Below are positions 1-7,580 of a stretch of DNA of 33,038 nt, piece after piece. How positions within the stretch are numbered: position 1 is the first letter of the stretch; every line of letters begins with the position of its first letter. Position numbers and translations under genes: made by a program. The DNA is taken from assembly GCA_025964675.1 (NCBI GenBank), contig JAOPYI010000068.1:1-33038 (forward strand), read 5' to 3'. The notes beneath the pieces were generated by a model. It was not told the DNA's origin. It made no database searches and saw only the letters and a list, made by a program, of their open reading frames with translations. This stretch comes from Sphaerisporangium sp. Its GTDB lineage: Bacteria; Actinomycetota; Actinomycetes; Streptosporangiales; Streptosporangiaceae.

Positions 1-108
1 CGGCCCGGGACGTTCCCTGAGCACGACCGCCACGGGCGCCTCCTGACAGACGACCAGGCGCACAGCCTCGCCAGGCTGGTTCAGGTGTGCGCTTCGGGCC
101 GACGCCAT
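1..108 (-). CDS. Possible 5' end of a leftward gene running off the window
   Basis: An open frame starts with ATG at 108 on the minus strand and stays open to the edge (36 codons, MASARSAHLNQPGEAV...). Its third positions are GC-rich in the minus reading and a GGTGGG run sits directly before the ATG, although too close for an ideal ribosome binding site. No family was recognised. The piece is too short to separate from chance in this GC-rich DNA. Confidence 0.25.
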   Translation of the reverse strand, partial: MASARSAHLNQPGEAVRLVVCQEAPVAVVLRERPGP

Positions 109-205
109 CCCACCCGAACTGCACGCTGCGCTCACCCGGGGCGCTGGCCACCAGCGAAGCGGTACTCACGCTTCGGCTGGCGGCCACCAGTGGGGCGCCC
201 GGTCG

Positions 206-754
206 TCAGGGGGTGAAGATCTCCTGGAACTTCACGATCTTGCCCTTGTACACGGTGATGAGCCCCGGATGCTGACCGGCCTTCAGGCGGGAGATGACCA
301 CCTTGCTGGAACAGCGCTTGTCGCCCACGCCCTGGCGGTCCACGGTCTTCTCCGTGTCCTTGCACCCGGTGGCACCGTAGTACGCGAGCTTCGCCGAGAC
401 GGGGGAGGCGTAGGCGGTGACGTCACCCTTGGGCGGCCCGGTGAACCATCCTTCCGTGTTGCCGGTCTTGTCCTTCACCCACTTGATCGGCGTGTACTCC
501 GCCACCCCAGCCTTGTAGTGCGTCACCCAACCGCGCAGGATGCCGTCGTGCCGCGTGCTGATCCGCTTGGTGAAGTCGTGGTGCGGGTCGGTTTGGAAGG
601 ACGTACCGAATACCTTGGGCTGCTTGAACTTCGGGATGGTGGCGGCGTCGGCGGCGACCGCCCCGGTGACAAGCGTCGCGGCGACCGTGGCGGCGACCAT
701 CGTGGACCGGAAGAGCGCGCTGAGAGACGCCGAGGGCTTCGCAGAAGGCTTCAT
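206..754 (-). CDS. Small secreted protein of unknown function
   Basis: The 182-residue product from ATG 754 begins with lysines, then a hydrophobic segment (about residues 15-38) ending in AVA-ADA-AT, a Sec signal peptide with a signal peptidase I site near residue 40. The mature part (about 140 residues) is basic, with two cysteines (in GATGCKD and DKRCSSK) that could form an extracytoplasmic disulfide. The start was chosen because MKPSAKPS gives a normal signal peptide; an in-frame ATG at 781 would add nine residues, and the frame stays open to 1051 with unlikely protein sequence. Neither start has a strong Shine-Dalgarno. A perfect dyad lies 10 bases upstream of ATG 754. No domain was recognised, so function is unknown. 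Tail residues VYKGKIVKFQEIF suggest beta strands, as in NTF2-like or small beta-rich secreted proteins, but that is only an impression. Confidence 0.75.
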   Translation of the reverse strand: MKPSAKPSASLSALFRSTMVAATVAATLVTGAVAADAATIPKFKQPKVFGTSFQTDPHHDFTKRISTRHDGILRGWVTHYKAGVAEYTPIKWVKDKTGNTEGWFTGPPKGDVTAYASPVSAKLAYYGATGCKDTEKTVDRQGVGDKRCSSKVVISRLKAGQHPGLITVYKGKIVKFQEIFTP

Positions 755-763
755 GACAGATGA

Positions 764-776
764 GATTGTCACAATC
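764..776. promoter_or_regulatory. Perfect 13-bp dyad upstream of the secreted-protein gene
   Basis: GATTGT-C-ACAATC is a perfect inverted repeat with 6-base arms, centred about 16 bases before ATG 754. On the minus strand it overlaps a possible -10 (GACAAT) with TTCGCG 17 bases upstream, so it could be an operator. If translation starts at 781 instead, the dyad lies inside the coding region. Confidence 0.35.
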
Positions 777-874
777 GGCATTTGGTTCGCGAATCCGATG
801 TGATCTTTCGCAGTCCGCGTACGAGAGGCAAGCGCAGGACCTCCGCGAGCGGAGGAAAACGGCATGGTAGGACG

Positions 875-1050
875 ATGCGCCCGATGGTGCCGGCCCACGG
901 CCGGGCGCTGCTGGCGGAGAACGACGGCACGGCGGTCGTCACCTCCGACCTGCGCGACCCGGCGGCGATCCTCGCCGACCCGGCCGTCAAGAAGCTCATC
1001 GACTTCAACCAGCCGGTGGGCGTGATGCCGGTCGGCATCCTGCACCCTCA
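875..1050 (+). pseudogene. Fragment of a DUF574-type SAM-dependent methyltransferase
   Basis: The plus frame reads VPAHGRALLAEN, TSDLRDPAAILADP and KKLIDFNQPVGV in order. These match, from memory, the middle of the actinobacterial DUF574 (PF04672) S-adenosylmethionine methyltransferases: the acidic strand after the glycine-rich loop, then the ADLRDPxxILxxP stretch and LIDFxxPVA. Only about 58 of roughly 270 residues are present. The SAM-binding N-terminus and the C-terminal half are missing, and the homology ends exactly where the convergent oxidoreductase gene ends (stop at 1048-1050). No usable start or Shine-Dalgarno is evident. This is a decayed remnant truncated by rearrangement; I do not expect a functional product. 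Confidence 0.7.
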
Positions 1051-2313
1051 TCGGGGCGCCCGTTCATCGAGGTGGACGATGGTGTTGGTGGTCCTGGCTC
1101 GCTCGGCGGCCCACACGACGCGATGCGATGCGAGGCTCTCGGCGGCGTCGGTGGACAGCAGGGTGGGGTCGCCGGTGGAGACGGCGGCGAGGAACGCCTC
1201 GGTGAGCGCCTCGTCGCCACCTCCGTGCCCGTCGCCGGCGGACGGCCCCGCGCCGGCGTTGGTGTCGACGTTCTCCTCTTCGCCGGTCAGGAAGTCCACC
1301 AGGCGCAGGGTGTGGCCGTCGCCGTCGATGTAGCCGTGGGTGCCGAGCAGTCGGGTGTGGCGGTGCTCCATGGGGGTGAAGGCGCTCATGGTGAACGAGC
1401 AGGTGGTCCCGTCGGGAAACTCCATGTTGACCACCTGGTGATCCACGACGTCGTTGTCGCAGGCGTAGACGCAGCGGCCGTAGGGCCCGGTGCGCAGCGC
1501 CTCCAGCACGCCGTCCTCGGTGCGATTCTTGGTGATCGCGCTCAGGGGCCAGAAGTGGCGGCCGGGATCGGCGAGGCAGTCGAGGTACAGCCGCTTGGCG
1601 GAGTACGGGCAGGTGGGTTCGAGGGGGCAGTCGACGCAGCGGTCCGCGGCTCCCGGCGGGCGCTCCGAGGCTTTGAAGTGGGTCAGGTTGCCGAAGGAGC
1701 TGACCTTCGCGGGCGTCTGGCCGAAGAGGTGGATCAGCCAGTCGATGTCGTGGCACGACTTCGACAGCAGCATCGGCGCGGAGGTGTCCTGGCGGCGCCA
1801 GTGGCCGCGTACGAAGGAGTGGGCGTGGTGCCACCAGCCGACGGGCTCCAGATGCTGGACGTTGACGAGCCGGCCGATGCGTTTCTCGTCGAGCAGGCGC
1901 TTGAGGGTCTGCGTGTACGGGGTGTACCGCAGCACGTGGCACACCGCCAGCATGATCTTGTTGCGCTGGGCGGCGTCGGCGATCCGAATGGCGTCATCCT
2001 CGCTGGTGGCCATCGGCTTCTCCAGCAGGATGTGGTAGCCGAGGTCGGCCATCCGTACGGCCGGCTCGGTGTGCATCTGGTCCTGGGTCGCGACGATCAC
2101 CGCGTCGGCGAGCCGTCCGGCCGCCGCCAGGTCAGTCCAGTCGGCGTACACCTGATCGGGAGAGACGCCGAACTCGGCCGCGGCGGCCTCCCGGCGGTAC
2201 GGGTCGGGCTCGGCGATCGCGATCACCCGCCCCGTGCCGGCTGCCACCGCGTGACGTGCGTAGGACTGACCGCGCAGCCCGGCGCCGAGGAGGGCTAGAG
2301 TCACCGCAGACAT
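1048..2313 (-). CDS. Gfo/Idh/MocA family NAD(P)-dependent oxidoreductase
   Basis: The 421-residue protein starts at ATG 2313, preceded by GGGAAGGAATCC, a good Shine-Dalgarno. The N-terminal Rossmann domain has GAGLRG (residues 10-15) and the family's EKP motif (98-100), with the conserved lysine at 99. The C-terminal alpha/beta domain holds SCHDIDW (H188 as likely catalytic histidine). Between them is an unusual cysteine cluster, C226-x2-C229-x5-C235, with a further C246, that could bind a metal. Such enzymes oxidise or epimerise sugars and inositols with bound NAD(P). The gene follows the aldolase in the same direction after a 229-base gap, so it may be in the same regulon with its own promoter. 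The substrate cannot be told from sequence. Some Gfo/Idh relatives are NAD-dependent glycosidases (GH109), but no Tat signal is present, so I prefer a cytoplasmic dehydrogenase. Confidence 0.9.
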   Translation of the reverse strand: MSAVTLALLGAGLRGQSYARHAVAAGTGRVIAIAEPDPYRREAAAAEFGVSPDQVYADWTDLAAAGRLADAVIVATQDQMHTEPAVRMADLGYHILLEKPMATSEDDAIRIADAAQRNKIMLAVCHVLRYTPYTQTLKRLLDEKRIGRLVNVQHLEPVGWWHHAHSFVRGHWRRQDTSAPMLLSKSCHDIDWLIHLFGQTPAKVSSFGNLTHFKASERPPGAADRCVDCPLEPTCPYSAKRLYLDCLADPGRHFWPLSAITKNRTEDGVLEALRTGPYGRCVYACDNDVVDHQVVNMEFPDGTTCSFTMSAFTPMEHRHTRLLGTHGYIDGDGHTLRLVDFLTGEEENVDTNAGAGPSAGDGHGGGDEALTEAFLAAVSTGDPTLLSTDAAESLASHRVVWAAERARTTNTIVHLDERAPR

Positions 2314-2542
2314 GGATTCCTTCCCGATAATGAGTCCTGCAATACGCTTCTGCTCAACCTGCCCGACCCGCAGCTCTCCAGCCACGCCGAGTACTCCATC
2401 CGGCTCGGCAACCAGAGCACCTGAGTCCGGCACCGGCATGAACAACCTCCTCCACACGGTGACCCTGAGCTGACGCGTCCAGTCTGGGCATGGTGTCCCC
2501 GTGAAGACCACGCTCAGGCCGGTTCGCGGATACGGCCACGAC

Positions 2543-3358
2543 CTACCCCGCGATCACCCTGAGCAGGTGGGCCACGACGCCGGACATGGCGTCGCGGGCC
2601 GGGGCGAGGTACCGGCGGGGGTCCACGTGGTCGTTGACGGCCTGGCGGACGACGCCGGTGAAGGCGACGTTGAGCGCCGTACCGATGTTGATCTTCACCA
2701 TGCCGTCCCGTACGGCCTCCCGGAGCTCGTGGTCGGGGACGCCGGAGGAGCCGTGCAGGACCAGCGGAACGGGCAGGGCGACGCGGAGGGCCCGGATGAG
2801 GGGATGATCGAGGGCGGCGGTGCGCTCGGTCATGGCGTGGGAGCTGCCCACCGCCACGGCCAGCGCATCCACGCCGGTAGCGGCCACGAAGGACACGGCC
2901 TCGCCCGGATCGGTACGCACCCCGGGGGCGTGCGCGCCGTCCTTGCCGCCGACCTCGCCGAGCTCGGCCTCCAGCCAGAGGCCTCGGGAGTGCGCCCAGG
3001 CGACGGCCGCCGCGGTACGGGTCACGTTCTCCGCGTAGTCGTGGTGAGAACCGTCGTACATCACCGAGCCGAAGCCGTGGTCGGCCGCCCGGTGCAGGAG
3101 GGCGAGGTCGGTGACGTGGTCCAGGTGGAGGGCGACCTGGGCGGAGGAGGCGGCGGCGACAGCGGCGGTCGCCGCGGCGATCGGGCCGAGCCGGCCGTGG
3201 TGGAATTTGACCGCGTTCTCGCTGATCTGGCAGATGACCGGGGCGCCGGCCTCCTCGGCGCCGGCGACGATGGCCTCGGCGTGTTCCACAGTGATCACAT
3301 TGAAGGCGGCAATGCCGCGGCCGGGGGTCACGAGGTCGGCGGTCTTCACCAGGGGCAT
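2543..3358 (-). CDS. Class II ketose-bisphosphate aldolase (GatY/KbaY/FbaA-like)
   Basis: This 271-residue zinc aldolase of the fructose/tagatose-bisphosphate class cleaves a ketose 1,6-bisphosphate to DHAP and glyceraldehyde 3-phosphate. Family landmarks are in order: N-terminal AFNVIT, HLDH with catalytic D80 and zinc ligand H81, H174 in GSSHAMTE, H202 in LHGSSGVPD, and the phosphate-binding KINIGTALN near 222-230. Length is typical of the short tagatose-type class. ATG 3358 has GAGGGA seven bases upstream and overlaps the end of the kinase gene by 13 bases, so the two are co-translated. Following a PfkB sugar-phosphate kinase, the likely substrate is the kinase product (tagatose or fructose 1,6-bisphosphate). 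This assignment rests on context, since GatY, KbaY and Fba cannot be separated by eye. Confidence 0.92.
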   Translation of the reverse strand: MPLVKTADLVTPGRGIAAFNVITVEHAEAIVAGAEEAGAPVICQISENAVKFHHGRLGPIAAATAAVAAASSAQVALHLDHVTDLALLHRAADHGFGSVMYDGSHHDYAENVTRTAAAVAWAHSRGLWLEAELGEVGGKDGAHAPGVRTDPGEAVSFVAATGVDALAVAVGSSHAMTERTAALDHPLIRALRVALPVPLVLHGSSGVPDHELREAVRDGMVKINIGTALNVAFTGVVRQAVNDHVDPRRYLAPARDAMSGVVAHLLRVIAG

Positions 3359-4227
3359 GGGACTTCCCTCACGGTCACGTGCTGTTTGAGGCGGTAGTAG
3401 GTGGCCAGGTCGACGTCGCCGGCGACGGGCGTGACGACCGCCGAGGCCGACAGGGCCACGGCGTCGGCCAGGGCCGACGGCCAGGGGGTGCCGTCACGCA
3501 GCGCCAGAGCCAGCGCGGCCGCCGCGGCGTCGCCCGCGCCGGTCGGGTTGCCGCGCAGGATCTCCGGCGGGAGAGCCTCCCAGCAGCCTTCGGGGGTGCT
3601 GGCGAGCATGCCGTCCGGGCCGCGCGAGACGACCAAGGGCAGCGCGCGGGGGTCGAGCCCCGACTCCGTCAGCTCGGCGGCGTTCGGTTTGATGAGGTCC
3701 GGACGGGCGGCCGAGCCCGCGCGCAGGGCCGGGCCGCCGCTGTCGAGGAGCACCTTCGCGCCCGCCCGGTGGGCCAGCCAGGTGAGCACGGCGTAGGCGT
3801 CGCCGGGCAGCTCCCGGGGCAGGCTGCCGGACAGGACGACGACCCCCGCGTGCGCGGCGAGGGTGGTGAAGCGGGCCTGGAACTCGGCCCACTCCGCCGC
3901 GGAGACGGCCGGTCCTGGCTCGGAGAAGATGGTGGCGTCGGCATCGGTGACCGTCACCACCCGGCGGGTGTCGCCCCCGATGGGGGTGAAGTCGTATGGC
4001 ACGGACGAGGCCGTCAGCTCCCGCTCGATCTGCGCGCCGGTCGGGCCGCCGCACAGCCCGGTCGCGACCGTCTCGTGGCCGAGCGTGTGCAGCACGCGGG
4101 CCACGTTTACGCCCTTGCCGCCCGCGCGGTGGCGGACGGCCCCGATCCGGTGGGTGGTGTGGGGTGTGAGGGCCGGGACGTCGTAGGTGACGTCGAGAGC
4201 CAGGTTGAGCGTGACGGTGAGGATCAA
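3346..4227 (-). CDS. PfkB-family hexose-phosphate kinase (1-phosphofructokinase / tagatose-6-phosphate kinase type)
   Basis: This 293-residue ribokinase-fold enzyme phosphorylates a ketose phosphate with ATP. It has the FruK/LacC N-terminus (ILTVTLNLALDVTY), the first signature GGKGVNVAR (36-44), the substrate-lid region, KPNAAEL (180-186) and the second signature NPTGAGDAAAA with catalytic D233. It starts with TTG at 4227, overlapping the stop of the preceding small frame as TTGA, so it is translationally coupled and may depend on ribosomes that read the truncated NagA frame. It is followed by the aldolase with a 13-base overlap. The kinase-aldolase pair fits the lower part of a tagatose or GalNAc pathway, or a fructose-1-phosphate route. 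No phosphotransferase (PTS) gene is nearby to support the latter. Confidence 0.9.
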   Translation of the reverse strand: MILTVTLNLALDVTYDVPALTPHTTHRIGAVRHRAGGKGVNVARVLHTLGHETVATGLCGGPTGAQIERELTASSVPYDFTPIGGDTRRVVTVTDADATIFSEPGPAVSAAEWAEFQARFTTLAAHAGVVVLSGSLPRELPGDAYAVLTWLAHRAGAKVLLDSGGPALRAGSAARPDLIKPNAAELTESGLDPRALPLVVSRGPDGMLASTPEGCWEALPPEILRGNPTGAGDAAAAALALALRDGTPWPSALADAVALSASAVVTPVAGDVDLATYYRLKQHVTVREVPCPW

Positions 4228-4460
4228 CGGGTCACCCGCACGCGCATGGCGCCGAGCACGTACTCCCCGTCCCCTATGCGCACGTGCAGGTCGATGAAGC
4301 CGGGCAGCACACAGCCGGCGCCGAGGTCACGGCCCGTGGGCGTACCGGCGCCGAGCGCGCGGATCCGTCCGCCGGCGACCTCGACCCAGCCGCGCACCAC
4401 TCCTGACGGGGTGACCTGGCAGGACGGCTGGCTGGCGATCTCGTTCGCAACGAACGACAT
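4224..4460 (-). pseudogene. Truncated N-acetylhexosamine-6-phosphate deacetylase (NagA/AgaA-like) N-terminus
   Basis: A 78-residue frame starts at ATG 4460 with a strong CAGGAG six bases upstream. Residues 15-60 read like the N-terminus of the NagA amidohydrolase family: VTPSGVVRGWVEVAGGRIRA, then VLPGFIDLHV. In NagA the next residues are the metal-binding HxGG and some 300 more; here the frame passes straight into RIGDGEYVLG and stops. All metal and catalytic residues are missing, so no deacetylase activity is expected. The simplest reading is a large in-frame internal deletion or fusion. Because the promoter region, the Shine-Dalgarno and the TTGA coupling to the kinase survive, the short frame may now act as a leader that brings ribosomes to the kinase. 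The origin of the last 17 residues is unknown. Confidence 0.7.
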
Positions 4461-4486
4461 CTCAGACTCCTGAAGCGCATATTTGC

Positions 4487-4541
4487 TTGATTTCTCCATC
4501 AAACGTACAAGAGTGTGCAAGCTTCGGCAAGAATGGGCAAT
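4487..4541 (-). promoter_or_regulatory. Promoter with phased CAAG repeats for the kinase-aldolase operon
   Basis: On the minus strand TTGCCG (4530-4525) and TACGTT (4507-4502) are separated by 17 bases, placing transcription start about 35 bases before ATG 4460. On the plus strand CAAG begins at 4508, 4518 and 4528, with CAAT at 4538: four copies at exact 10-bp spacing covering the -35 and spacer. A dyad TTGAT-N6-ATCAA (4487-4502) overlaps the -10 and start site. Together they look like a repressor or activator target. The regulator is not encoded beside it. Confidence 0.45.
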
Positions 4542-4701
4542 GTCGGCTTCAAGCGAGCGACCGCGGAGCCGCAGGTGTCCGAGAGGACGGCGGAACGTTC
4601 CGGGGATCGCGGCCGCCGGCGGCCCTGGCCGGCGGGCGGTCACGACGGGCGGCACGCGCGGCCCGTTCGCGTGCACCGCGAAGCGACGGGGGCGCACACC
4701 C

Positions 4702-4863
4702 ACCGGAGCGGGCGGCGGCGTGTCCGTGGTCTTGGAGACCACCGGAGGCGCGATGTCCCAGGTCGCCTTCGACCTGCTGACACCAGGATCCGGCCGAATG
4801 GTCATCTACGGAACGACCAGCGGAGAGCCACCGCGATTCGACCCGGTACTCCACACCACCTGA
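4702..4863 (+). pseudogene. C-terminal fragment of a medium-chain (zinc-type/quinone) dehydrogenase
   Basis: The plus frame has GGGVSVVLETTGGA, QVAFDLLTPGSGRMVIYG and TTSGEPPRFDP, then stops at 4861-4863. This is the nucleotide-binding half of the MDR family (quinone oxidoreductase/crotonyl-CoA reductase-like), which normally reads DVVLDxVGG, LxPGGRxVxYG and then SG...P.F. Only about 54 residues of a roughly 320-residue protein are present. The upstream frame does not continue the fold and no start is evident. It is a remnant lying between the leftward sugar operon and the DUF6069 gene. The 4461-4971 stretch holds no intact gene. Confidence 0.65.
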
Positions 4864-4971
4864 CGAATCACCCAGCGTCACCGCTCGGGCCGCAGGCGGC
4901 TCTTCCCCTCTTGACGGCGCGTGTAAGGTTTTCAAAGTGCTTGATCAGCATTCGTGACAAAGGTGATTCAC

Positions 4972-5571
4972 ATGTCATATCCCTCCCATAATCGCCATAA
5001 TCGTCACCCGGGGTCCGGTCGGCCGAGGGTCAACCCGGCGCGCGTGTGGGGAGGCGGCGTGGCCGCCGCCGTGGTGGCTGCACTCATCGTGGTGGTCGGA
5101 GTCATGATCAGTAAGAGGCTCCTAGGCGTCCGCGTACTCACCCCCGACGGGGCCTCCGCGTACGGCAGCGCGGCGACCACGGGATATGCGATCTCGGCCG
5201 CCGTTGCGGCGCTTGTCGCCACGCTGCTGCTGTACATCCTCATGCTTTCGACGCCGGAACCGACCAAGTTCTTCGGCTGGATCGCCGGGCTCTTCACCGT
5301 CATCATCACGATCCTGCCGTTCACGCACTCCGCAGACCTCATGGAGCAGGTCGCCACAGCCGCCATCAACCTCATCATCGGCATCGCCATCGTCTCGCTA
5401 CTGGCGTCGATCGGGCGCACGGCCATTGACGAGATGCCGGACCCGGAGCCGTACCCGTACGAGCCGCCCCGCGGGCATGAGCCACGGGGATACGAGCAGC
5501 GCAGGTACGAGCGCCCCCGTGAGTACGAGCAGCGCGGATACGAGCGCCGAGACTACGACCCGTACGACTGA
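4972..5571 (+). CDS. Four-helix membrane protein (DUF6069-like) with Arg/Tyr-rich tail
   Basis: The 199-residue protein starts at ATG 4972 with AAAGGTGA five bases upstream; an in-frame GTG at 4954 lacks such a site. A basic N-terminus is followed by four predicted membrane helices (about residues 26-46, 70-91, 101-117 and 128-147). The pattern, including THSADLMEQVATAAINLIIG before the last helix, resembles actinobacterial DUF6069 membrane proteins, whose function is unknown to me. Residues 160-199 form a soluble, low-complexity tail made of repeated R/G-x-YE-Q/R units (RGYEQ, RRYER, REYEQ, RGYER, RDYDP). The tail is hydrophilic, strongly charged and probably cytoplasmic. The gene stands alone, with gene remnants to its left and an unrelated peptidase to its right. 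Confidence 0.8.
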   Translation: MSYPSHNRHNRHPGSGRPRVNPARVWGGGVAAAVVAALIVVVGVMISKRLLGVRVLTPDGASAYGSAATTGYAISAAVAALVATLLLYILMLSTPEPTKFFGWIAGLFTVIITILPFTHSADLMEQVATAAINLIIGIAIVSLLASIGRTAIDEMPDPEPYPYEPPRGHEPRGYEQRRYERPREYEQRGYERRDYDPYD

Positions 5572-5836
5572 CTGATCGGGACCACTCCGCCGGCGTCCTC
5601 CTGCCTCCTTCGGGCCCCGCTTGCCGCAACCCCGCGGGGGGCTGGTCATCTGCGCGAAGTTACCGCGCGAGTCGCACGCCGCGACCGCCTCGGCGGACTG
5701 ATCCATGAATACGCCCAGCTCGCATGAGGTGACAAGGATTCCCGCACCGACAGGCCGACTGTCCGGGGTGTTGAAAAGATGACGATCATCCGCACTGGTG
5801 GTGGACTTTGCGTCAGATCACAGATTCAGTTGAGGG

Positions 5837-7270
5837 ATGAATCCCCCTCAATGGCGCACGGGTTCGACCCGGCGTGCGTTTCTTTCCGCTTCGGCCGTCA
5901 CCGCGGTGACGGCGCCCCTGCTCGCGGGTGCGGCCTCCGCAGATGACGGTCATGGCCTGGGCTCAGGGCCCGGACGACCCGTCACACAGCAGCGACCCGA
6001 CAAAGACCTGCGAAATCTGCTGCGCGAGATAGACCGCGACCGCATCGAGGCCACGGTGACGCGGTTGACCCAGTTCGGCACCCGGCACACACTGTCCAGT
6101 CAGGACGATCCGGTACGTGGCATCGGCGCGGCCACGGCGTGGGTGTACACGCAGATGCAGGCGATCGCGGCCACATCGGGCGGCCGGATGACGGTGCAGA
6201 AGCAGTCGTTCGTCCAGCCTGTCTCTTCGCGGATTCCAGCCCCGACCACCATCACCAACGTCATCGCCACCCTGCGCGGAGACGCCTCGCCGGAGCGGGT
6301 CTATGTGATTTCCGGCCACATCGACTCCCGAGTCACTGACGTCATGAACTTCACCAGCGACGCTCCCGGTGCCGACGATGACGCGTCCGGCGTCGCCGTC
6401 GTGCTGGAGCTCGCCCGGGTGTTCGCCACCCGCCGTACCCAGGGCACCCTGGTGTTCGCCGTGGTCGCCGGCGAGGAGCAGGGATTGTACGGCTCGGCGT
6501 ACATGGCCAGGCAGATGAAGGCGGCCGGCGTGGACGTGCAGGGCATGTTCAGCAATGACATCGTGGGCGCCAGTTCGGCCTGGGACGGCACCCGGCCCGA
6601 TCCACGTACGCTACGGCTGTTCGTGGAGGGTGTGCCGACAACCGAGACGCCGGCCGAGGCGTCGATCCGGCAATCGGTCGGTGGTGAGAACGACGGACCG
6701 TCACGTCAGCTGGGCCGGTTCGTCCAGGACGTGGCGCAGAACGAGTCGACCGAGATGGACGTCCGAGTGATCTGGCGGCGCGACCGATATCTGCGTGGCA
6801 GCGATCACATCTCGTTCCTGCGGCAGGGCTATCCGGCGGCGCGGTTCACCGAGCCGCGCGAGAACTACAACCACGAGCACCAGGACACCCGAATCGAAAA
6901 CGGGATACAGTTCGGCGATCTGGCCGAGTTTCTGGATTTCGGGTACATCGCCCGGGTTGCCAAGGTGAACGGTGCGACATTGTGGTCGTTGGCGCAGGGA
7001 CCTGGCACACCGAAGAACCTCAAAATCGACGCGGCGAAGCTGACCAACGACACCACCCTCACCTGGGATCGCGGAACCGAATCCGACCTCGCTGGGTATG
7101 AGGTGGTCTGGCGGGAAACCACGTCTCCGGACTGGACCCAGGTCCTCGAGGTCGGTGATGTCACCTCGGTGACGATCGACATCGCCAAGGACAACGTGCA
7201 GTTCGGCCTGCGTGCCGTGGATCGCGACGGTCACCACAGCCCGGTCGCGTTCCCGCGGGTATCTTCATAG
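5837..7270 (+). CDS. Tat-exported M28 family metallopeptidase with a fibronectin-like C-terminal domain
   Basis: The 477-residue protein has a twin-arginine signal (STRRAFLSAS at residues 10-19), a hydrophobic core and an AxA-type site near GAASADD (31-37), so it is folded before export. The M28 zinc aminopeptidase domain follows, with co-catalytic zinc ligands in order: H161 (SGHIDSR), bridging D180 (GADDDASG), catalytic/ligand E213-E214 (AGEEQGLYGS), D241 (SNDIVG) and a histidine in YNHEH (346-348). Residues from about 385 on (LTWDRGTESDLAGYEVVWRE) look like a fibronectin type III-like fold, common in secreted peptidases. The start is fixed by an in-frame stop at 5831-5833. The GAGGG run directly abuts the ATG, an unusually short spacing, so initiation may be leaderless or weak. 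Likely role: extracellular removal of N-terminal amino acids from peptides. Confidence 0.93.
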   Translation: MNPPQWRTGSTRRAFLSASAVTAVTAPLLAGAASADDGHGLGSGPGRPVTQQRPDKDLRNLLREIDRDRIEATVTRLTQFGTRHTLSSQDDPVRGIGAATAWVYTQMQAIAATSGGRMTVQKQSFVQPVSSRIPAPTTITNVIATLRGDASPERVYVISGHIDSRVTDVMNFTSDAPGADDDASGVAVVLELARVFATRRTQGTLVFAVVAGEEQGLYGSAYMARQMKAAGVDVQGMFSNDIVGASSAWDGTRPDPRTLRLFVEGVPTTETPAEASIRQSVGGENDGPSRQLGRFVQDVAQNESTEMDVRVIWRRDRYLRGSDHISFLRQGYPAARFTEPRENYNHEHQDTRIENGIQFGDLAEFLDFGYIARVAKVNGATLWSLAQGPGTPKNLKIDAAKLTNDTTLTWDRGTESDLAGYEVVWRETTSPDWTQVLEVGDVTSVTIDIAKDNVQFGLRAVDRDGHHSPVAFPRVSS

Positions 7271-7341
7271 GACAATCCCGACGCGGATACGGTCGAGATG
7301 CGGGCTCATTGTCGGATCGGAGGTCGTGAACGATCCGCTAC

Positions 7342-7580
7342 ATGCTGACCCGCCACGGCCTGTTCCGCGACGACGTGCCGAACCTGGGGTACGCGTTGAG
7401 CGCGACACACGGCGGCTTCCTTCTCCTCGACAACCTGGATCCGGCGGCCGCCGAGCTGGACGTGCAGGCGAGGGCCGACTCGCTCGCGCATATCGTCCGG
7501 GCCGCCTTCGAGCCGGCGGGCCAGCCGGATCCGCAGGCCCTGGCCGCGGCGGCCGCGGAAGTCCTTGAAGTCATCGAGGG
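7342..7580 (+). pseudogene. Possible C-terminal remnant of a TetR-type regulator
   Basis: The plus frame has GLFRDDVPNLGYALSA, DSLAHIVRAAFEPAG and [15 protein letters not shown], an all-helical pattern like the ligand-binding C-terminus of TetR-family repressors (xGxFRDD.., LxxxLRRxLEP, AAxVLxLxE). There is no DNA-binding N-terminus, because the frame begins immediately downstream of the peptidase gene. It then runs without a stop into unrelated sequence. The family assignment is uncertain, but GC3 pattern and the helix pattern suggest it was once coding. Confidence 0.35.

Noticed and set aside
2350-2473. Plus-strand reading LNLPDPQLSSHAEYSIRLG to a stop, then MNNLLHTVTLS in the next frame, in the gap between oxidoreductase and aldolase
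   Set aside because: It could be a frameshifted gene remnant, but 35 residues with no family match and a frame change in between cannot support a feature.
5398-5706. Minus-strand frame starting MDQSAEAVAACDSRGNF next to the DUF6069-like gene
   Set aside because: Only the first 40 residues lie outside the plus gene; they fit no family I know and there is no clear ribosome binding site.
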